A stretch of DNA of 64,000 bases, from NCBI GenBank assembly GCA_012838955.1, contig DUOH01000026.1, positions 1 through 64,000 on the forward strand, in the 5' to 3' direction. The notes beneath the pieces were generated by a model. It worked only from the letters and a program-made list of their open reading frames with translations, was not told the origin of the DNA and ran no database searches. The translations under genes were made by a program, and so were the position numbers. The stretch is from Bacillota bacterium. GTDB taxonomy: Bacteria; Bacillota; UBA4882; UBA10575. Positions 44,038-53,603 of the stretch are shown piece after piece; positions within the stretch are counted from its first letter, which is position 1, and the number at the start of each line of letters is the position of its first letter.

Positions 44038-44404
44038 CAACCTACTCCTTTCTGCTCACCTTGATTGCACTATTGAACGCTTTGCTACTTTGATCCCGTC
44101 CCTCCGTATCTTGTTTTTATTTTGAAAAAGATCTAAAATTAAGGCGCTGATCGTTTATTCTACCCAAAAAATTCCGGATAAAATATCCTGCCTTCTCCTC
44201 TGCTCCGGACAACCGGAACCACGGCAAGACAGTCTTACCCTTCCTGCCCTGTTCAACTGGAGAATTTACTTTTACTGTCAGGCTTTACTAATGTTACTGG
44301 CAGGAAAGTATAATTAGCTTCGAGAATATGTTGTAGAGAAGTATGTGGTTGAGAAATAATAGACTTAATTCGATAAAACCGCTATTTTACGGGGGTTCTA
44401 TTTT
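44038..44404. other. Divergent promoter region tldD / flippase gene
   Basis: About 365 bp with no gene. It must hold promoters for both directions. GGCAGGA occurs on both strands (minus at 44192-44186, plus at 44299-44305); see findings. A plus-strand promoter is given separately. Confidence 0.5.
44349..44377 (+). promoter_or_regulatory. Candidate promoter of the flippase-like gene
   Basis: TTGAGA (44349-44354) and GATAAA (44372-44377) are 17 bp apart, about 28 bp before the ATG. Moderate match only. Confidence 0.45.
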
Positions 44405-45499
44405 ATGAGTTCAGTAAACCAAGCAAAACTGCAGAAAAAGACCCTTCCGGTCTTGGTGAAGAAGGGCTTAGCTCTGACCGCAACTATCAGTCTATTAACT
44501 ATGGTTTGCTTGTTTCTCTTCTCCTCTTCCTCTGATACGACAAATACCTGGAAGAGTTTGCTTTCCTTCCGCAAAGAACATTTACTTTTACTGATGGCTA
44601 TTACTATTCTATCCTGGTTGATTGAAGGCTTGCGGATTAAAATGATCACTAAGGTTCTGGAGGAAGACATCCGCCTCATTGATATACTCCGCATCAACCT
44701 GGCTACCTTGTTTTCAGGCAATGTGACGCCATTTACTTCCGGAGGCTTGCCCACCCAGGTCTATCTTCTTCACCAAAAAGGCATGTCTGTAGGGAAGGCT
44801 ACGGCGGTAGCTACCATCCGTATTACCTTCTCCAATCTTTTCTTCGCCATTGGCGGTCCTTTGCTCCTTTTCTTTTTTCGTCATCAGATCCTGAATAGAT
44901 TAGAGTTGACTTATTTATCCGGAATAATTAATTATATTCTTTTTCTCGCCGCCTTCTTCTCCCTATTACTGATTTTATTTCTTTGGAAACCAACAAAAGG
45001 CGGAATCATCGTGCATAAGTTCTTTCAGTTAACCTCCATCCGGAGAATACTTGGTGGAAAAACGGACGCCATCTGTCAAAGAGTCCTGCAGGAACTGGAG
45101 GAGTTCCATTCCTGTCTGACCATTTTAAGAAAGAATATTCCGCACATGATCATGATTATCAGTCTAACCGTCCTGTACTGGGCTGCTTTCTTCTGTATTG
45201 CCCCGGCGGTGCTGATGGGTTATGGTGTACGGATCATCCTGGGAAATGTGATCCAAATTGTGCTTCTCCAATTTATCATCATCTTCCTCATTTCCTTCCT
45301 CCCCATCCCCGGAGGAAGCGGCCTCGCCGAGATGGGCCTGTATTCGGTTTTCGCCATCTATTTACCAAAACACCTCCTGGCCATCGCCGTTATGATCTGG
45401 CGCTTTATTAGTTATCATCTTAATACGTTAGTGGGAGGAGTCTTCTTTCTACGGATGCTGTTCAGCAAGGAAAAGAAAGAGGCGGATCTTCCAGGGTAA
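44405..45499 (+). CDS. Flippase-like integral membrane protein (UPF0104/LPG_synthase_TM)
   Basis: The 364-aa protein has about eight TM helices and the family motifs NVTPFTSGGLPTQVYLLHQKG (first half) and FLPIPGGSGLAEMGLYSVFAIY (second half). The family includes the flippase part of MprF and proteins that move lipid-linked sugars or dolichol-type carriers; the soluble synthase domain of MprF is absent. It is one of few plus-strand genes. Its start has GGGGG at 9 bp. The last 38 bp overlap the 3' end of rbgA on the opposite strand. Substrate unknown. Confidence 0.88.
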   Translation: MSSVNQAKLQKKTLPVLVKKGLALTATISLLTMVCLFLFSSSSDTTNTWKSLLSFRKEHLLLLMAITILSWLIEGLRIKMITKVLEEDIRLIDILRINLATLFSGNVTPFTSGGLPTQVYLLHQKGMSVGKATAVATIRITFSNLFFAIGGPLLLFFFRHQILNRLELTYLSGIINYILFLAAFFSLLLILFLWKPTKGGIIVHKFFQLTSIRRILGGKTDAICQRVLQELEEFHSCLTILRKNIPHMIMIISLTVLYWAAFFCIAPAVLMGYGVRIILGNVIQIVLLQFIIIFLISFLPIPGGSGLAEMGLYSVFAIYLPKHLLAIAVMIWRFISYHLNTLVGGVFFLRMLFSKEKKEADLPG

Positions 45500-46307
45500 A
45501 GCGGCCCAGGGCCCCGGAACGAAAATCATTCCATAGCAGATTGGCTGCGCGCAACGAATCTACTTGTCCGCCCTTTACTAAACAACCTCTTTTTCTGCCA
45601 ATCGCCTCCAGAACCTGTTCTGCCCGGTCCAAGTCGCTTAGGCCATATACCTCCTTTAGACGGGATGGATACTCCTCCGTCAGCATCTGAATCAATCTGA
45701 GGGCCAACTCTTCCGGCTGGAGGATCTCCGGCTTGATCGTTCCGGTAAAGGCCAAAAGCCAACCGGTCATGTCATCCTCAATCTTAGGCCACAGGAGCCC
45801 GGGGGTATCCAAAACCTCCCAGCGTCCTTTCTTCACCCATTGCCGTCCTTTAGTCACACCGGGTTTATTCCCGACCTGAGCCGCGTTTCTCCTCACTAAT
45901 CTGTTGAGCACAGAAGACTTTCCGACATTCGGTACACCCACTACGCAGATCCGTAGCTGCCGACTTTTCCGCCCGCGCATCCGGCCCAAGGCGGCAGCGA
46001 CTTCCTCAAAGACCTGATACAACTGGGATAGTCCCTCCCCGGTCTTGGCGTTAAAAGGTAAAACTCTTTGCTGCCGTGAACTGTAATAAGTAACCCAAGC
46101 CGCAACCTTTTCCGTCTCTGCCAGATCCGCCTTGTTCAGCAGCAAGACCCGGGGCTTATCTCCTAAAACTTTGTCTAAATCCGGATTCCGGCTGCTCTTA
46201 GGGAGACGGGCGTCGGCTACTTCTACCGCTAAATTGATTAAGGGCAGGATCTCCTTTAACTCCCGCCTACTCTTTGCCATATGTCCGGGATACCATTGAA
46301 TCTCCAT
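45462..46307 (-). CDS. rbgA: Ribosome biogenesis GTPase RbgA (YlqF)
   Basis: RbgA is a circularly permuted GTPase needed for late 50S assembly. The G4 motif NKAD (58-61) comes before the P-loop GVPNVGKSS (124-132), the expected permuted order. The N-terminus IQWYPGHMAKSRRELKE is diagnostic. I use the ATG at 46307 behind GGAGGTAAGC, giving 281 aa; the 75 in-frame codons before it are not protein-like. The C-terminus overlaps the convergent flippase gene. Confidence 0.94.
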   Translation of the reverse strand: MEIQWYPGHMAKSRRELKEILPLINLAVEVADARLPKSSRNPDLDKVLGDKPRVLLLNKADLAETEKVAAWVTYYSSRQQRVLPFNAKTGEGLSQLYQVFEEVAAALGRMRGRKSRQLRICVVGVPNVGKSSVLNRLVRRNAAQVGNKPGVTKGRQWVKKGRWEVLDTPGLLWPKIEDDMTGWLLAFTGTIKPEILQPEELALRLIQMLTEEYPSRLKEVYGLSDLDRAEQVLEAIGRKRGCLVKGGQVDSLRAANLLWNDFRSGALGRFTLEDPPLSFPC

Positions 46308-46428
46308 GCTTACCTCCAGATTACATCCTTCCACACTGTGGTTTGTTAGAATTTGTTTCCCTATTAGTCTGCTCATTCCTGCCAAGAACGACAATTTACA
46401 GAACACAAATGATCTTCTATATAAATAA

Positions 46429-46477
46429 AGTTCCTCCCGACATGCGTAGAGAAACGTTAAGCGGGAGGACTTTTTTT
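46429..46477. terminator. Bidirectional intrinsic terminator between xerD and rbgA
   Basis: Arms TTCCTCCCG and CGGGAGGA (about 46431-46439 and 46462-46469) enclose 22 bases. T7 follows on the plus strand, and on the minus strand CTTTATTTATA follows. It ends the xerD transcript before rbgA. Confidence 0.7.
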
Positions 46478-46506
46478 CATCGCCAAAGGACCACTCTATT
46501 TTACCA

Positions 46507-47406
46507 TTAAGCCCGGGGATGAGCTTTATCATAGACTTCCTTCAATCTACCCCTGGTCAGATGGGTATAAATCTGAGTAGTAGAAATATCAACATGACCG
46601 AGCATCTCTTGGACCGCACGCAGGTCGGCGCCGTTCTCCAGCAGATGGGTGGCGAAAGAATGCCGTAGCGTATGAGGGGTGATCCGGTCGGCAATGCCAA
46701 GCTTTTCCGCGTATTTCTTAATAATCTTCCAAAATCCCTGCCTGGTTAGGCCACGGCCATGGTGATTTAAGAAGAGGGTTTCTTCACCGGGTGTTGCCGC
46801 CAGAAATTTACGGGCGTGATTCAAATAAAACTGTAGATATTTTACGGCTACAGAACCTAAGGGGATGATCCGTTCCTTGGATCCTTTCCCCAGACAGCGT
46901 ATATATCCTTCTTCCAAATTCAAATCAGTCAACCGCAAAGAAACCAGCTCAGAGACGCGTAAACCGGTGGCGTATAGCACTTCCAACATGGCGCGATCCC
47001 GAATCCCGGCCGGAGTCTTTAAATCCGGCTGTTCCAATAGTTTAAGGACGCTTTCTACAGAAAGAACCTTCGGCAACCTTTTTTCTTGTTTCGGCGCCTC
47101 CAGGTTGGCAGTGGGGTCTTTCGGAATAATCATTTCCCTGGCTAAAAAATGATAAAAGCTTTTAATGGCCGCCAAGGAACGGGAGATCGTGGAAGTGGCC
47201 CGTCCTTTTGCTTGCAGGTTTAGAAGATATCCGGCCACCGTCGCCTGAGTGGTGGTGCTCAACTCTTCAGCGTTTTTCAGGCCCTTTTTCTCTTTGAGAT
47301 AGGTTAGGTATTGGTTTAGATCTCTACCGTAGGATTCCAGGGTATTAGGAGCTAGTCCCCGTTCTACTGATAAATAGTTGATAAAATTCTGTAAATAACT
47401 GTACAA
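46507..47406 (-). CDS. xerD: Tyrosine recombinase XerD/XerC type
   Basis: This site-specific recombinase resolves chromosome dimers at dif. The N-terminal SAM-like domain (LQNFINYLSVERGLAPNTLESYGRDL) is followed by the catalytic set: Arg in ATGLRVSELVSL, His-x-x-Arg in HTLRHSFATHLL, then His in LGHVDIST and Tyr in QIYTHL. Length 299 aa. The start is TTG at 47406. Linkage spoIIM-xerD is the B. subtilis (spoIIM/ripX) neighbourhood, so XerD is the better call than a mobile integrase. Confidence 0.93.
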   Translation of the reverse strand: MYSYLQNFINYLSVERGLAPNTLESYGRDLNQYLTYLKEKKGLKNAEELSTTTQATVAGYLLNLQAKGRATSTISRSLAAIKSFYHFLAREMIIPKDPTANLEAPKQEKRLPKVLSVESVLKLLEQPDLKTPAGIRDRAMLEVLYATGLRVSELVSLRLTDLNLEEGYIRCLGKGSKERIIPLGSVAVKYLQFYLNHARKFLAATPGEETLFLNHHGRGLTRQGFWKIIKKYAEKLGIADRITPHTLRHSFATHLLENGADLRAVQEMLGHVDISTTQIYTHLTRGRLKEVYDKAHPRA

Positions 47407-47524
47407 AATGTGGTCAACTCCTCTTCCCTTTCTCTCATTTCAAGTAAATTTCGACACTTGTCTTTCAGATCCCTCTTTTCAAATGACGAGAAAGATTACC
47501 AATTCCGTATATGGCTGGTCTTTA

Positions 47525-48163
47525 CTAAAATAACCTGGCCACCCAATAAATGAAGAGCGGAGAAATAATTCCCTCCACCAATCCAGAGATCGTTAAGGTA
47601 AACAAGACGATCCCATTCAAGCCTAAACAACGGAAGAAATCCACTGAAATAGGCTGGGAAAGTTTACCCCAGCGGTTTTTGAGTAATTCTCCGGCAAAAT
47701 CCATATTCGCTACGGCCCCCAAGATGATGGCCGGCACAAACAGAAGATAATGGGGTAAAATTGAGGTAATGCTGAATAAGAAACCTTTTCCTGCCAGTTG
47801 TTGGAGGATAAATCCAACGGTAAATCCGAGAATATATCCTTTAGTAAAAATTAGAAAGAGAATAAGCGGTACCCCGATGACACTGATACCCAGAATTAAA
47901 AGGAAAAAAACGGTTTTTATATGTCCAAAGATGGCGTCTTTAGCCAGGGAGAGGTCGGAGATGGGACGTGTCTCTTGCTTGATTCCGGTAAAAAACACCT
48001 GCAAGTACTGGGTTAACTCCATCTTTTGCCCAGTGCCCAGACTATTCACAGACAGCGCGCCAAAGACTATGCCCATAATAAAGAGTAAGACCACTAATAG
48101 AAATAGGAAGAACCTTTCCTGAATGTATTCGTAGACCAGATCACGCCAGTTCTGCCAGAACAA
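47525..48163 (-). CDS. spoIIM: Stage II sporulation protein M
   Basis: SpoIIM is the membrane scaffold of the DMP complex (with SpoIID and SpoIIP) that dissolves septal peptidoglycan during engulfment. It has five to six TM segments, the family start FWQNWRDLVYEYIQERFFLF and the end GLVEGIISPLFIYWVARLF. Length 212 aa is typical. The start is TTG at 48163 behind GGGGGTGG. Its presence shows the organism can form endospores or recently could. A sigma-E-like promoter lies upstream. Confidence 0.92.
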   Translation of the reverse strand: MFWQNWRDLVYEYIQERFFLFLLVVLLFIMGIVFGALSVNSLGTGQKMELTQYLQVFFTGIKQETRPISDLSLAKDAIFGHIKTVFFLLILGISVIGVPLILFLIFTKGYILGFTVGFILQQLAGKGFLFSITSILPHYLLFVPAIILGAVANMDFAGELLKNRWGKLSQPISVDFFRCLGLNGIVLFTLTISGLVEGIISPLFIYWVARLF

Positions 48164-48186
48164 AAAACCACCCCCTTGTCCTTAAC

Positions 48187-48217
48187 ATAAATATGTTTTC
48201 CCAGGGGATGGTATGAC
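48187..48217 (-). promoter_or_regulatory. Possible sigma-E promoter of spoIIM
   Basis: On the minus strand GTCATAC (48217-48211) and CATATTTAT (48195-48187) are 15 bp apart. This resembles sigma-E promoters (ATA-type -35, CATAnnnT -10), and spoIIM is sigma-E dependent in B. subtilis. The match is only partial. Confidence 0.4.
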
Positions 48218-48296
48218 AGGATTCTTGACCCTCGCGTGTGTGGCTCATTGTGCCCTTATGCCTCGTAATTCGGGTGGATGACGGTCCCCTATAACC

Positions 48297-48842
48297 CTAT
48301 AACAAGCCCAGTTTTTCCGCTTTTAATATTGAAATGATGGTCTTCGCGTCCATAATCCTTCCCTGCGCAATCAAGGCCAGAAGCTCGGCCACGGAAAAAG
48401 TTTGAGTATTGATAAATTCATCTTCATCCGTACTGGCGGAACCCGCTTGCAGATCCTTGGCGACAAACAGATGAATAACTTCATTGGTAAAAGCCGGAGT
48501 AGTATTAAACGCCCCGATTGGGATGAATTCTCCGCCAAAATAACCGGTTTCCTCCCGGAGCTCCCTCCGGGCACACTCCAGCGGGGTTTCTCCGGGATCG
48601 AGCTTTCCGGCGGGTATCTCCAGAGTCTCGCGGCCAATGGGGTACCTATACTGTTTAACCATGATTATTCGCTGTTCTTCACCGGAGTCAAGCAAAGGGA
48701 GGACAGCTGCGGCGCCCGGGTGAAGAATCCACTCTCTGATACTCTCTTTCCCGTTAGGCAGGATTACCTCATCTTGGTATAGTTTTAGAAGGTTTCCGTC
48801 ATAGACCAGACTGCTTGATCGCTTTCTTTCTAATAAATTCAT
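48297..48842 (-). CDS. nudF: NUDIX hydrolase, ADP-ribose pyrophosphatase type
   Basis: The Nudix box G(x5)E(x7)REUxEE is visible as GKLDPGETPLECARRELREETGY. The N-terminal part (SLVYDGNLLKLYQDEVILPNGK) and VVKQYRYPIGRETLEIPAG are typical of NudF/YqkG, which hydrolyses ADP-ribose. Length 181 aa. It lies next to spoIIM as in B. subtilis. Substrate is inferred. Confidence 0.9.
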   Translation of the reverse strand: MNLLERKRSSSLVYDGNLLKLYQDEVILPNGKESIREWILHPGAAAVLPLLDSGEEQRIIMVKQYRYPIGRETLEIPAGKLDPGETPLECARRELREETGYFGGEFIPIGAFNTTPAFTNEVIHLFVAKDLQAGSASTDEDEFINTQTFSVAELLALIAQGRIMDAKTIISILKAEKLGLL

Positions 48843-48883
48843 TCTGATCCTCCTCTTGTAAATCGTTCGCTAGTGAAGGAGAC

Positions 48884-49996
48884 TCACCACCGGAGATATC
48901 TGCTCAAGTCTCCTCCGGCCAAGGCCGCGCTGATGGCACCGGCTACACCCGCAGTATCAAAAAAAGCGGGATCCTCCCGGTATGAACGGCCCATGGAAGT
49001 AACTTCCACTCCCCAACTGGTCAAGTACTCTGCCAACGGTAGGACCGGCGCTAAATAAAAACGATGCCGCCCCTTTATACCGTCCGCGTTTAGCTGGGAC
49101 CTTAAGACCTTAGTCTTTGCCTCATCCAATCTTGGTAAGGCCATCACCGTCCGGGCATGGGTCAGTTCTAAAACTGTCCTGGTCTGGTGACTGAGTCCCT
49201 GGTGCCGGGGACGGGGATCCCCAAAACTTATGCGGGGAACAGCTACGGGAATGCCACCCAATCTTTCCACGGCTTCCAAGATATATGCTTGTTCAATCCC
49301 GGTAAACCCGTATTTTGTTCCAGTACCGACAATACCCGGACCCATCGCCACTACAATCAGATCGGCGTCCCCTACAGCTTTCGCAGCCGCCAAAGCGGAG
49401 TACACATTTACCGCCTCCAAGTCGCCGCCGAAGGCATGACCGCAAGTAATGGTCAGGTCTAATAAGTCACGGGCTTTCAGTTCTTTCACCAACCGGCTGA
49501 AGGCGATGGGCAAAGCGGCTCCGTCCGTCATAATATAGACGACTTTCGGTCTTCGGTTGTTGGTGCGGGCCCACTCCGCCCGGAAAGCCATGACCACCGG
49601 GGCAACCATACTGTGTAGCGTACCGACCGTCACCGGCAGGCCTTCTAATGAAGAAAAATCCGCCAGCGCCCGATGGTGAGGTGAAGATTCCTCCTCTACA
49701 GAAAGGACTTTCAGTTGCCAAGGGGTGTATCGCAGCTTCATAATATGACCCGGGCTTTGCGGATCCCGTTCTTCCCGCCCGATAACACCCATCACAAAAT
49801 GATAACCTCCGGTCCCCAGCCCAAGGGAGACAGCTGTTGTATTCAACCACACCTCGTCATTCACCTCTGCCTTACCGCTTAAGGCCGGAAAAGAAAGGGC
49901 TTTTTCCTTTCTTCCCTCAACTAAAACAACCAGCTCTTGCAAGGCGGAGCAGTCCCTTGTGATCTCGATTATTCTTCCTTTACGTACTCTAACCAT
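48884..49996 (-). CDS. DUF3866 family protein
   Basis: The 370-aa sequence has the Gly-rich segments TAVSLGLGTGGYHFVM, GHAFGGDLEAVNVYSAL and VAMGPGIVGTGTKYGFTGIEQ of DUF3866, a family of unknown function common in Clostridia near nudF and spoIIM. No signal or TM segment is evident. The ATG follows AGGAGG. It is the first gene before nudF on the minus strand. Confidence 0.85.
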   Translation of the reverse strand: MVRVRKGRIIEITRDCSALQELVVLVEGRKEKALSFPALSGKAEVNDEVWLNTTAVSLGLGTGGYHFVMGVIGREERDPQSPGHIMKLRYTPWQLKVLSVEEESSPHHRALADFSSLEGLPVTVGTLHSMVAPVVMAFRAEWARTNNRRPKVVYIMTDGAALPIAFSRLVKELKARDLLDLTITCGHAFGGDLEAVNVYSALAAAKAVGDADLIVVAMGPGIVGTGTKYGFTGIEQAYILEAVERLGGIPVAVPRISFGDPRPRHQGLSHQTRTVLELTHARTVMALPRLDEAKTKVLRSQLNADGIKGRHRFYLAPVLPLAEYLTSWGVEVTSMGRSYREDPAFFDTAGVAGAISAALAGGDLSRYLRW

Positions 49997-50345
49997 CTTT
50001 TCCTCCTGTCCGCGTCGGTAAAATCAAGAGCACACGGCAGCCGAAGAGACTTATGCTCCACACGGGAGTCGACGCCGGACAGTATTATTCTTTATTTCTT
50101 CCAGAAAGCCTATACTCGAGTCTTTCCTTTCACCGGTCTCCACTTCGCAGGCGGATGCTCTTTTATTCTTCCTGCCGGAACCAAGCCATCCTCTCCGTCT
50201 CCATTCTCTTGGCGGCCTTGTTTCTTCTTCATTACAATCAAGTAATAATATACATTACGCTTATGAGACAGGTGCAACAAAATAGTAACATCTACCGTAC
50301 GGCTTTCATAAGATATACTAGAGCTCAGGAAGGGGGGTAATCACT
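49997..50345. other. Intergenic region between DUF3866 gene and small plus-strand gene
   Basis: About 350 bp, no gene. The DUF3866 promoter should be here but none is obvious; GGCAGGA appears on the minus strand near 50170. The right part carries the sigma-K-like promoter of the next gene. Confidence 0.45.
50287..50315 (+). promoter_or_regulatory. Possible sigma-K promoter of the small protein gene
   Basis: AACA (50287-50290), a 16-bp spacer and CATAAGATA (50307-50315) fit the sigma-K consensus (AC, 16-17 bp, CATAnnnTA). Short consensus, so chance is possible; a good sigma-A promoter is not seen. Confidence 0.35.
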
Positions 50346-50612
50346 ATAAAATTCCCACGACTGCCCGGATCCATCAGAGATGTCCTAAAACGCTTGGTTG
50401 ATGATCATATCACCATTGTGCTGGCTTCCGGCGAAAAAGAAAATGTAAAAGTCGCCGCTGTGGTTGGCGATCTCTTAATCGCCACCTGTGACGGAAATAG
50501 ACTAAAGTTTGTCGATATTAACTGTATCTGTGAAGTCTTGGCATCCTGCAGTGATTTTTTGGATGATGCTTTTGACGATATACGAGATTATATAGACGAC
50601 AGGAACTCCTAA
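50346..50612 (+). CDS. Small protein with apparent AUA start
   Basis: Reading from ATA at 50346 gives an 88-residue protein beginning (M)KFPRLPGSIRDVLKRLVDDH, then VTIVLAS-like ITIVLASGEKENVKVAAVVGDLLIATCDGN and an acidic tail DDAFDDIRDYIDD. A strong SD (GGAAGGGGGG) lies 8 bp before ATA. The next legal start, TTG at 50394, has no SD and removes the well-formed N-terminal helix. The beta-strand pattern in the middle resembles small Sm-like/DUF2642 spore proteins, but I do not recognise the family. Its putative promoter is sigma-K-like. Confidence 0.55.
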   Translation: MKFPRLPGSIRDVLKRLVDDHITIVLASGEKENVKVAAVVGDLLIATCDGNRLKFVDINCICEVLASCSDFLDDAFDDIRDYIDDRNS

Positions 50613-50792
50613 TGTAATTTTAGATAAGAAGCTACAGTAAATAAGAAATAAGGAGAGGTAGAGGCCAAGATATCCGGGGTAATTCATTTGAATGAAACAG
50701 TAATTCGGAACAAAGCGGCTATCAAAGGATAATAAGCGCAGATGCCATTCTTCTGACCTGCTTAAGCCGGAAGACCCCAACTTGACGGTGGA

Positions 50793-50829
50793 TAAAAAAG
50801 TAAGACTCCCGGTCCCGGGAGTCTTACTT
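50793..50829 (-). terminator. Intrinsic terminator of ppdK
   Basis: A perfect 15-bp stem (AAGTAAGACTCCCGG with its complement, 2-base loop, 50798-50829) is followed on the minus strand by TTTTTT-ATC. It begins about 70 bp after the ppdK stop. On the plus strand it may also end the small gene. Confidence 0.85.
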
Positions 50830-50897
50830 CTACAAGTTTCAACACTTCCACGCCAGGTGATTGGTTCACTTAAAACCTCCGAGGCGGTTGTCTTCCT

Positions 50898-53603
50898 TTA
50901 TTTTCTAGGGTGATTCACCTGAGCCTGAGCAGCGGCCAGCCTAGCGATGGGTACCCGATAGGGTGAACAGGAAACATAATCCATGCCTACCCGGTGACAA
51001 AACTCCACGGAGCTGGGATCCCCGCCATGCTCACCACAGATACCGATCTTCAGATCCTTCTTGGTCGAACGGCCTTTCTGCACACCGATCTCCACCAGTT
51101 GTCCAACGCCTTCTTGATCCAGAGTTTGGAAGACGTCAGCCGTTAAAATCTTCTGATCCACATAGGTGGGGAGGAAACGACCGGCGTCATCCCGACTGTA
51201 CCCAAAGGTCATCTGAGTCAAATCATTGGTACCGAAGGAGAAGAATTCAGCGTCTTCGGCAATTTTATCCGCAATCAACGCGGCTCTCGGTATCTCAATC
51301 ATGGTTCCGATCATGTACTCCAGTTTAGTCCCGTATTTACTCATCACTTCTTCAGCGACTTTAATGGAGTACTCTTTAATCATCTTCATCTCGCCGGTGG
51401 TGCCGATCAAGGGGATCATGACCTCAGGCACTACCTTCTGACCTTTCTTCTCTAATTCGCAAGCAGCCTCAAAGATCGCCTGGACCTGCATTTCGAAGAT
51501 TTCCGGATAGACCACGCCAAGGCGGCAGCCGCGGAAGCCCAACATGGGGTTGAACTCGGCCAGACTGTCTACTTTCTTCTTGATCTCTTCCACAGAGATT
51601 CCCAGTTCTTTACTGAGCTCAGCTTGGGATTTTTCATCATGCGGTAAGAACTCGTGCAGCGGCGGATCCAATAGTCGAATCGTTACCGGCAAGCCCTTCA
51701 TCGCCTCAAAGATCCCCATGAAGTCGGATTTTTGGTACGGAAGTAATTTAGCTAGCGCCTTCTTCCTGCTCTCTACGTCGTCGGCGAGGATCATTTCGCG
51801 GACCGCCTGAATCCGCTCTTTTTCCGGTCCAAAGAACATATGCTCCGTCCGGCATAGACCAATGCCCTCCGCTCCGAACTCTCTGGCCACTTTGGCATCG
51901 TGAGGAGTATCGGCATTAGTCCGGATCTTCAGCGCTCGGATTTGATCGGCCCAAGTCATCAGGGTGCTGAAGTCTCCTGAGATCTCTGGTTCGATGAGGG
52001 GCACTTGGCCCTGGATTACATCGCCGGTAGAACCGTTGATGGTCAGCCAATCTCCTTCTTTTAAGACAACACCCTTGATACTAACGGTCTTTTCTTGCAA
52101 GTTGATCACAGCATCACCACAGCCGGCCACACAACATTTACCCATACCCCGAGCGACCACTGCGGCGTGGGAAGTCATCCCGCCCCTGGCGGTGAGGATA
52201 CCCTGAGCAGCGTGCATACCGCCGATATCTTCCGGACTGGTCTCGGTTCTGGCCAGAATGACTTTCTTCCCGTCTGCAGCCCATTTTTCCGCATCTTCCG
52301 CTGTAAAAACAATCTGCCCGACTGCGGCCCCAGGAGAAGCCGGTAAACCCTGGGCGAGCTTATCCAGTTTGGCTTTGGGGTCGATCATCGGATGCAGCAA
52401 CTGATCCAATTGTTCGGGCGCTACCCGTAAAACAGCGGTCTGCTCGTCAATGAGACCTTCCTTCACCATCTCCACAGCAATCCGTACCGCGGCCGTACCG
52501 GTCCGTTTTCCACTGCGAGTCTGCAGCATATATAGTTTCTTGTCTTGGATGGTAAACTCAACATCCTGCATATCGTGATAATGATCTTCCAAGCGTTTGC
52601 GGATCTCCAGAAGCTGTTGATATGCTTCAGGCATTACCTCTTCAAGGGAGGGGTATTTAGCTTTTCGCTCATCCTCGGAGATCCCGTTGCTGGCCGCCCA
52701 TTCTCTGGAATCCTCCAACCCGATCTGTTGCGGAGTACGGATTCCGGCCACCACGTCTTCACCCTGGGCATTGATGAGGAATTCCCCGTAGAACTTATTC
52801 TCCCCGGTCGACGGGTTCCTGGTGAATGCCACCCCCGTCGCGGAAGTGTCACCCATATTTCCAAAGACCATGGCCTGCACATTAACGGCGGTACCCCAGT
52901 CTCCAGGAATTTTATTGAGTCTTCTGTAAGTAATGGCCCGAGGGTTCATCCAGGAACTAAAGACGGCGTTAATTGCGCCCTTCAACTGTTCCCAGGGATC
53001 GGCGGGGAAGTCAGTTCCCAGTTTGGATTTGACCAAGGCTTTATATTTAACCACCAGATCCTTCCAGTCCTCCGCAGTCAACTCCGTGTCGAGTTGTACC
53101 CCTTTTTCCTTCTTCTTTTCGTCAATCAGTTCTTCAAAGTTCTCATGGTCAAAGCCTAACACAACATTGGAATACATCTGAATAAACCTGCGGTAACTGT
53201 CATAAGCAAAGCGTTCATTACCGGATTTCTCGATCAGTCCCTGCACCGTGGTATCATTCAAGCCCAGATTTAAAATGGTGTCCATCATTCCCGGCATGGA
53301 AACCCTGGCGCCGGAACGTACGGAAAGTAACAACGGGTTGGTGGCATCACCGAATTTGGCGCCCATTACCTCTTCTACCTTTTTGAGGTTCTCCTTTACT
53401 TCATCCTCAAGCCCGGCAGGCCATTGCTGCTGGTTTTCATAGTAAATAGTGCAGACTTCCGTGGTAATAGTAAATCCGGCCGGAACAGGGATGCCAAGGT
53501 TAGTCATTTCCGCCAGATTTGCCCCTTTTCCGCCGAGTAAATTCTTCATCTCAGATTTCCCATCCGCTTTACCGGCTCCGAAAAAATAGACATACTTGGG
53601 CAT
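50898..53603 (-). CDS. ppdK: Pyruvate phosphate dikinase
   Basis: PPDK interconverts pyruvate + ATP + Pi and PEP + AMP + PPi. The nucleotide-binding N-domain ([25 protein letters not shown]), the swivelling His domain ([13 protein letters not shown], phospho-His near residue 455) and the C-terminal PEP domain ending in [15 protein letters not shown] (catalytic Cys) are all present. Length 901 aa is normal. It is alone with its own promoter region (53604 upward) and terminator. With the PPi-type PFK it suggests a PPi-linked glycolysis/gluconeogenesis. Confidence 0.97.
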   Translation of the reverse strand: MPKYVYFFGAGKADGKSEMKNLLGGKGANLAEMTNLGIPVPAGFTITTEVCTIYYENQQQWPAGLEDEVKENLKKVEEVMGAKFGDATNPLLLSVRSGARVSMPGMMDTILNLGLNDTTVQGLIEKSGNERFAYDSYRRFIQMYSNVVLGFDHENFEELIDEKKKEKGVQLDTELTAEDWKDLVVKYKALVKSKLGTDFPADPWEQLKGAINAVFSSWMNPRAITYRRLNKIPGDWGTAVNVQAMVFGNMGDTSATGVAFTRNPSTGENKFYGEFLINAQGEDVVAGIRTPQQIGLEDSREWAASNGISEDERKAKYPSLEEVMPEAYQQLLEIRKRLEDHYHDMQDVEFTIQDKKLYMLQTRSGKRTGTAAVRIAVEMVKEGLIDEQTAVLRVAPEQLDQLLHPMIDPKAKLDKLAQGLPASPGAAVGQIVFTAEDAEKWAADGKKVILARTETSPEDIGGMHAAQGILTARGGMTSHAAVVARGMGKCCVAGCGDAVINLQEKTVSIKGVVLKEGDWLTINGSTGDVIQGQVPLIEPEISGDFSTLMTWADQIRALKIRTNADTPHDAKVAREFGAEGIGLCRTEHMFFGPEKERIQAVREMILADDVESRKKALAKLLPYQKSDFMGIFEAMKGLPVTIRLLDPPLHEFLPHDEKSQAELSKELGISVEEIKKKVDSLAEFNPMLGFRGCRLGVVYPEIFEMQVQAIFEAACELEKKGQKVVPEVMIPLIGTTGEMKMIKEYSIKVAEEVMSKYGTKLEYMIGTMIEIPRAALIADKIAEDAEFFSFGTNDLTQMTFGYSRDDAGRFLPTYVDQKILTADVFQTLDQEGVGQLVEIGVQKGRSTKKDLKIGICGEHGGDPSSVEFCHRVGMDYVSCSPYRVPIARLAAAQAQVNHPRK

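Noticed and set aside
46507-47406. Mobile-element integrase
   Set aside because: Synteny with spoIIM and nudF and the XerD-type sequence point to the housekeeping recombinase; there are no flanking repeats or phage genes.
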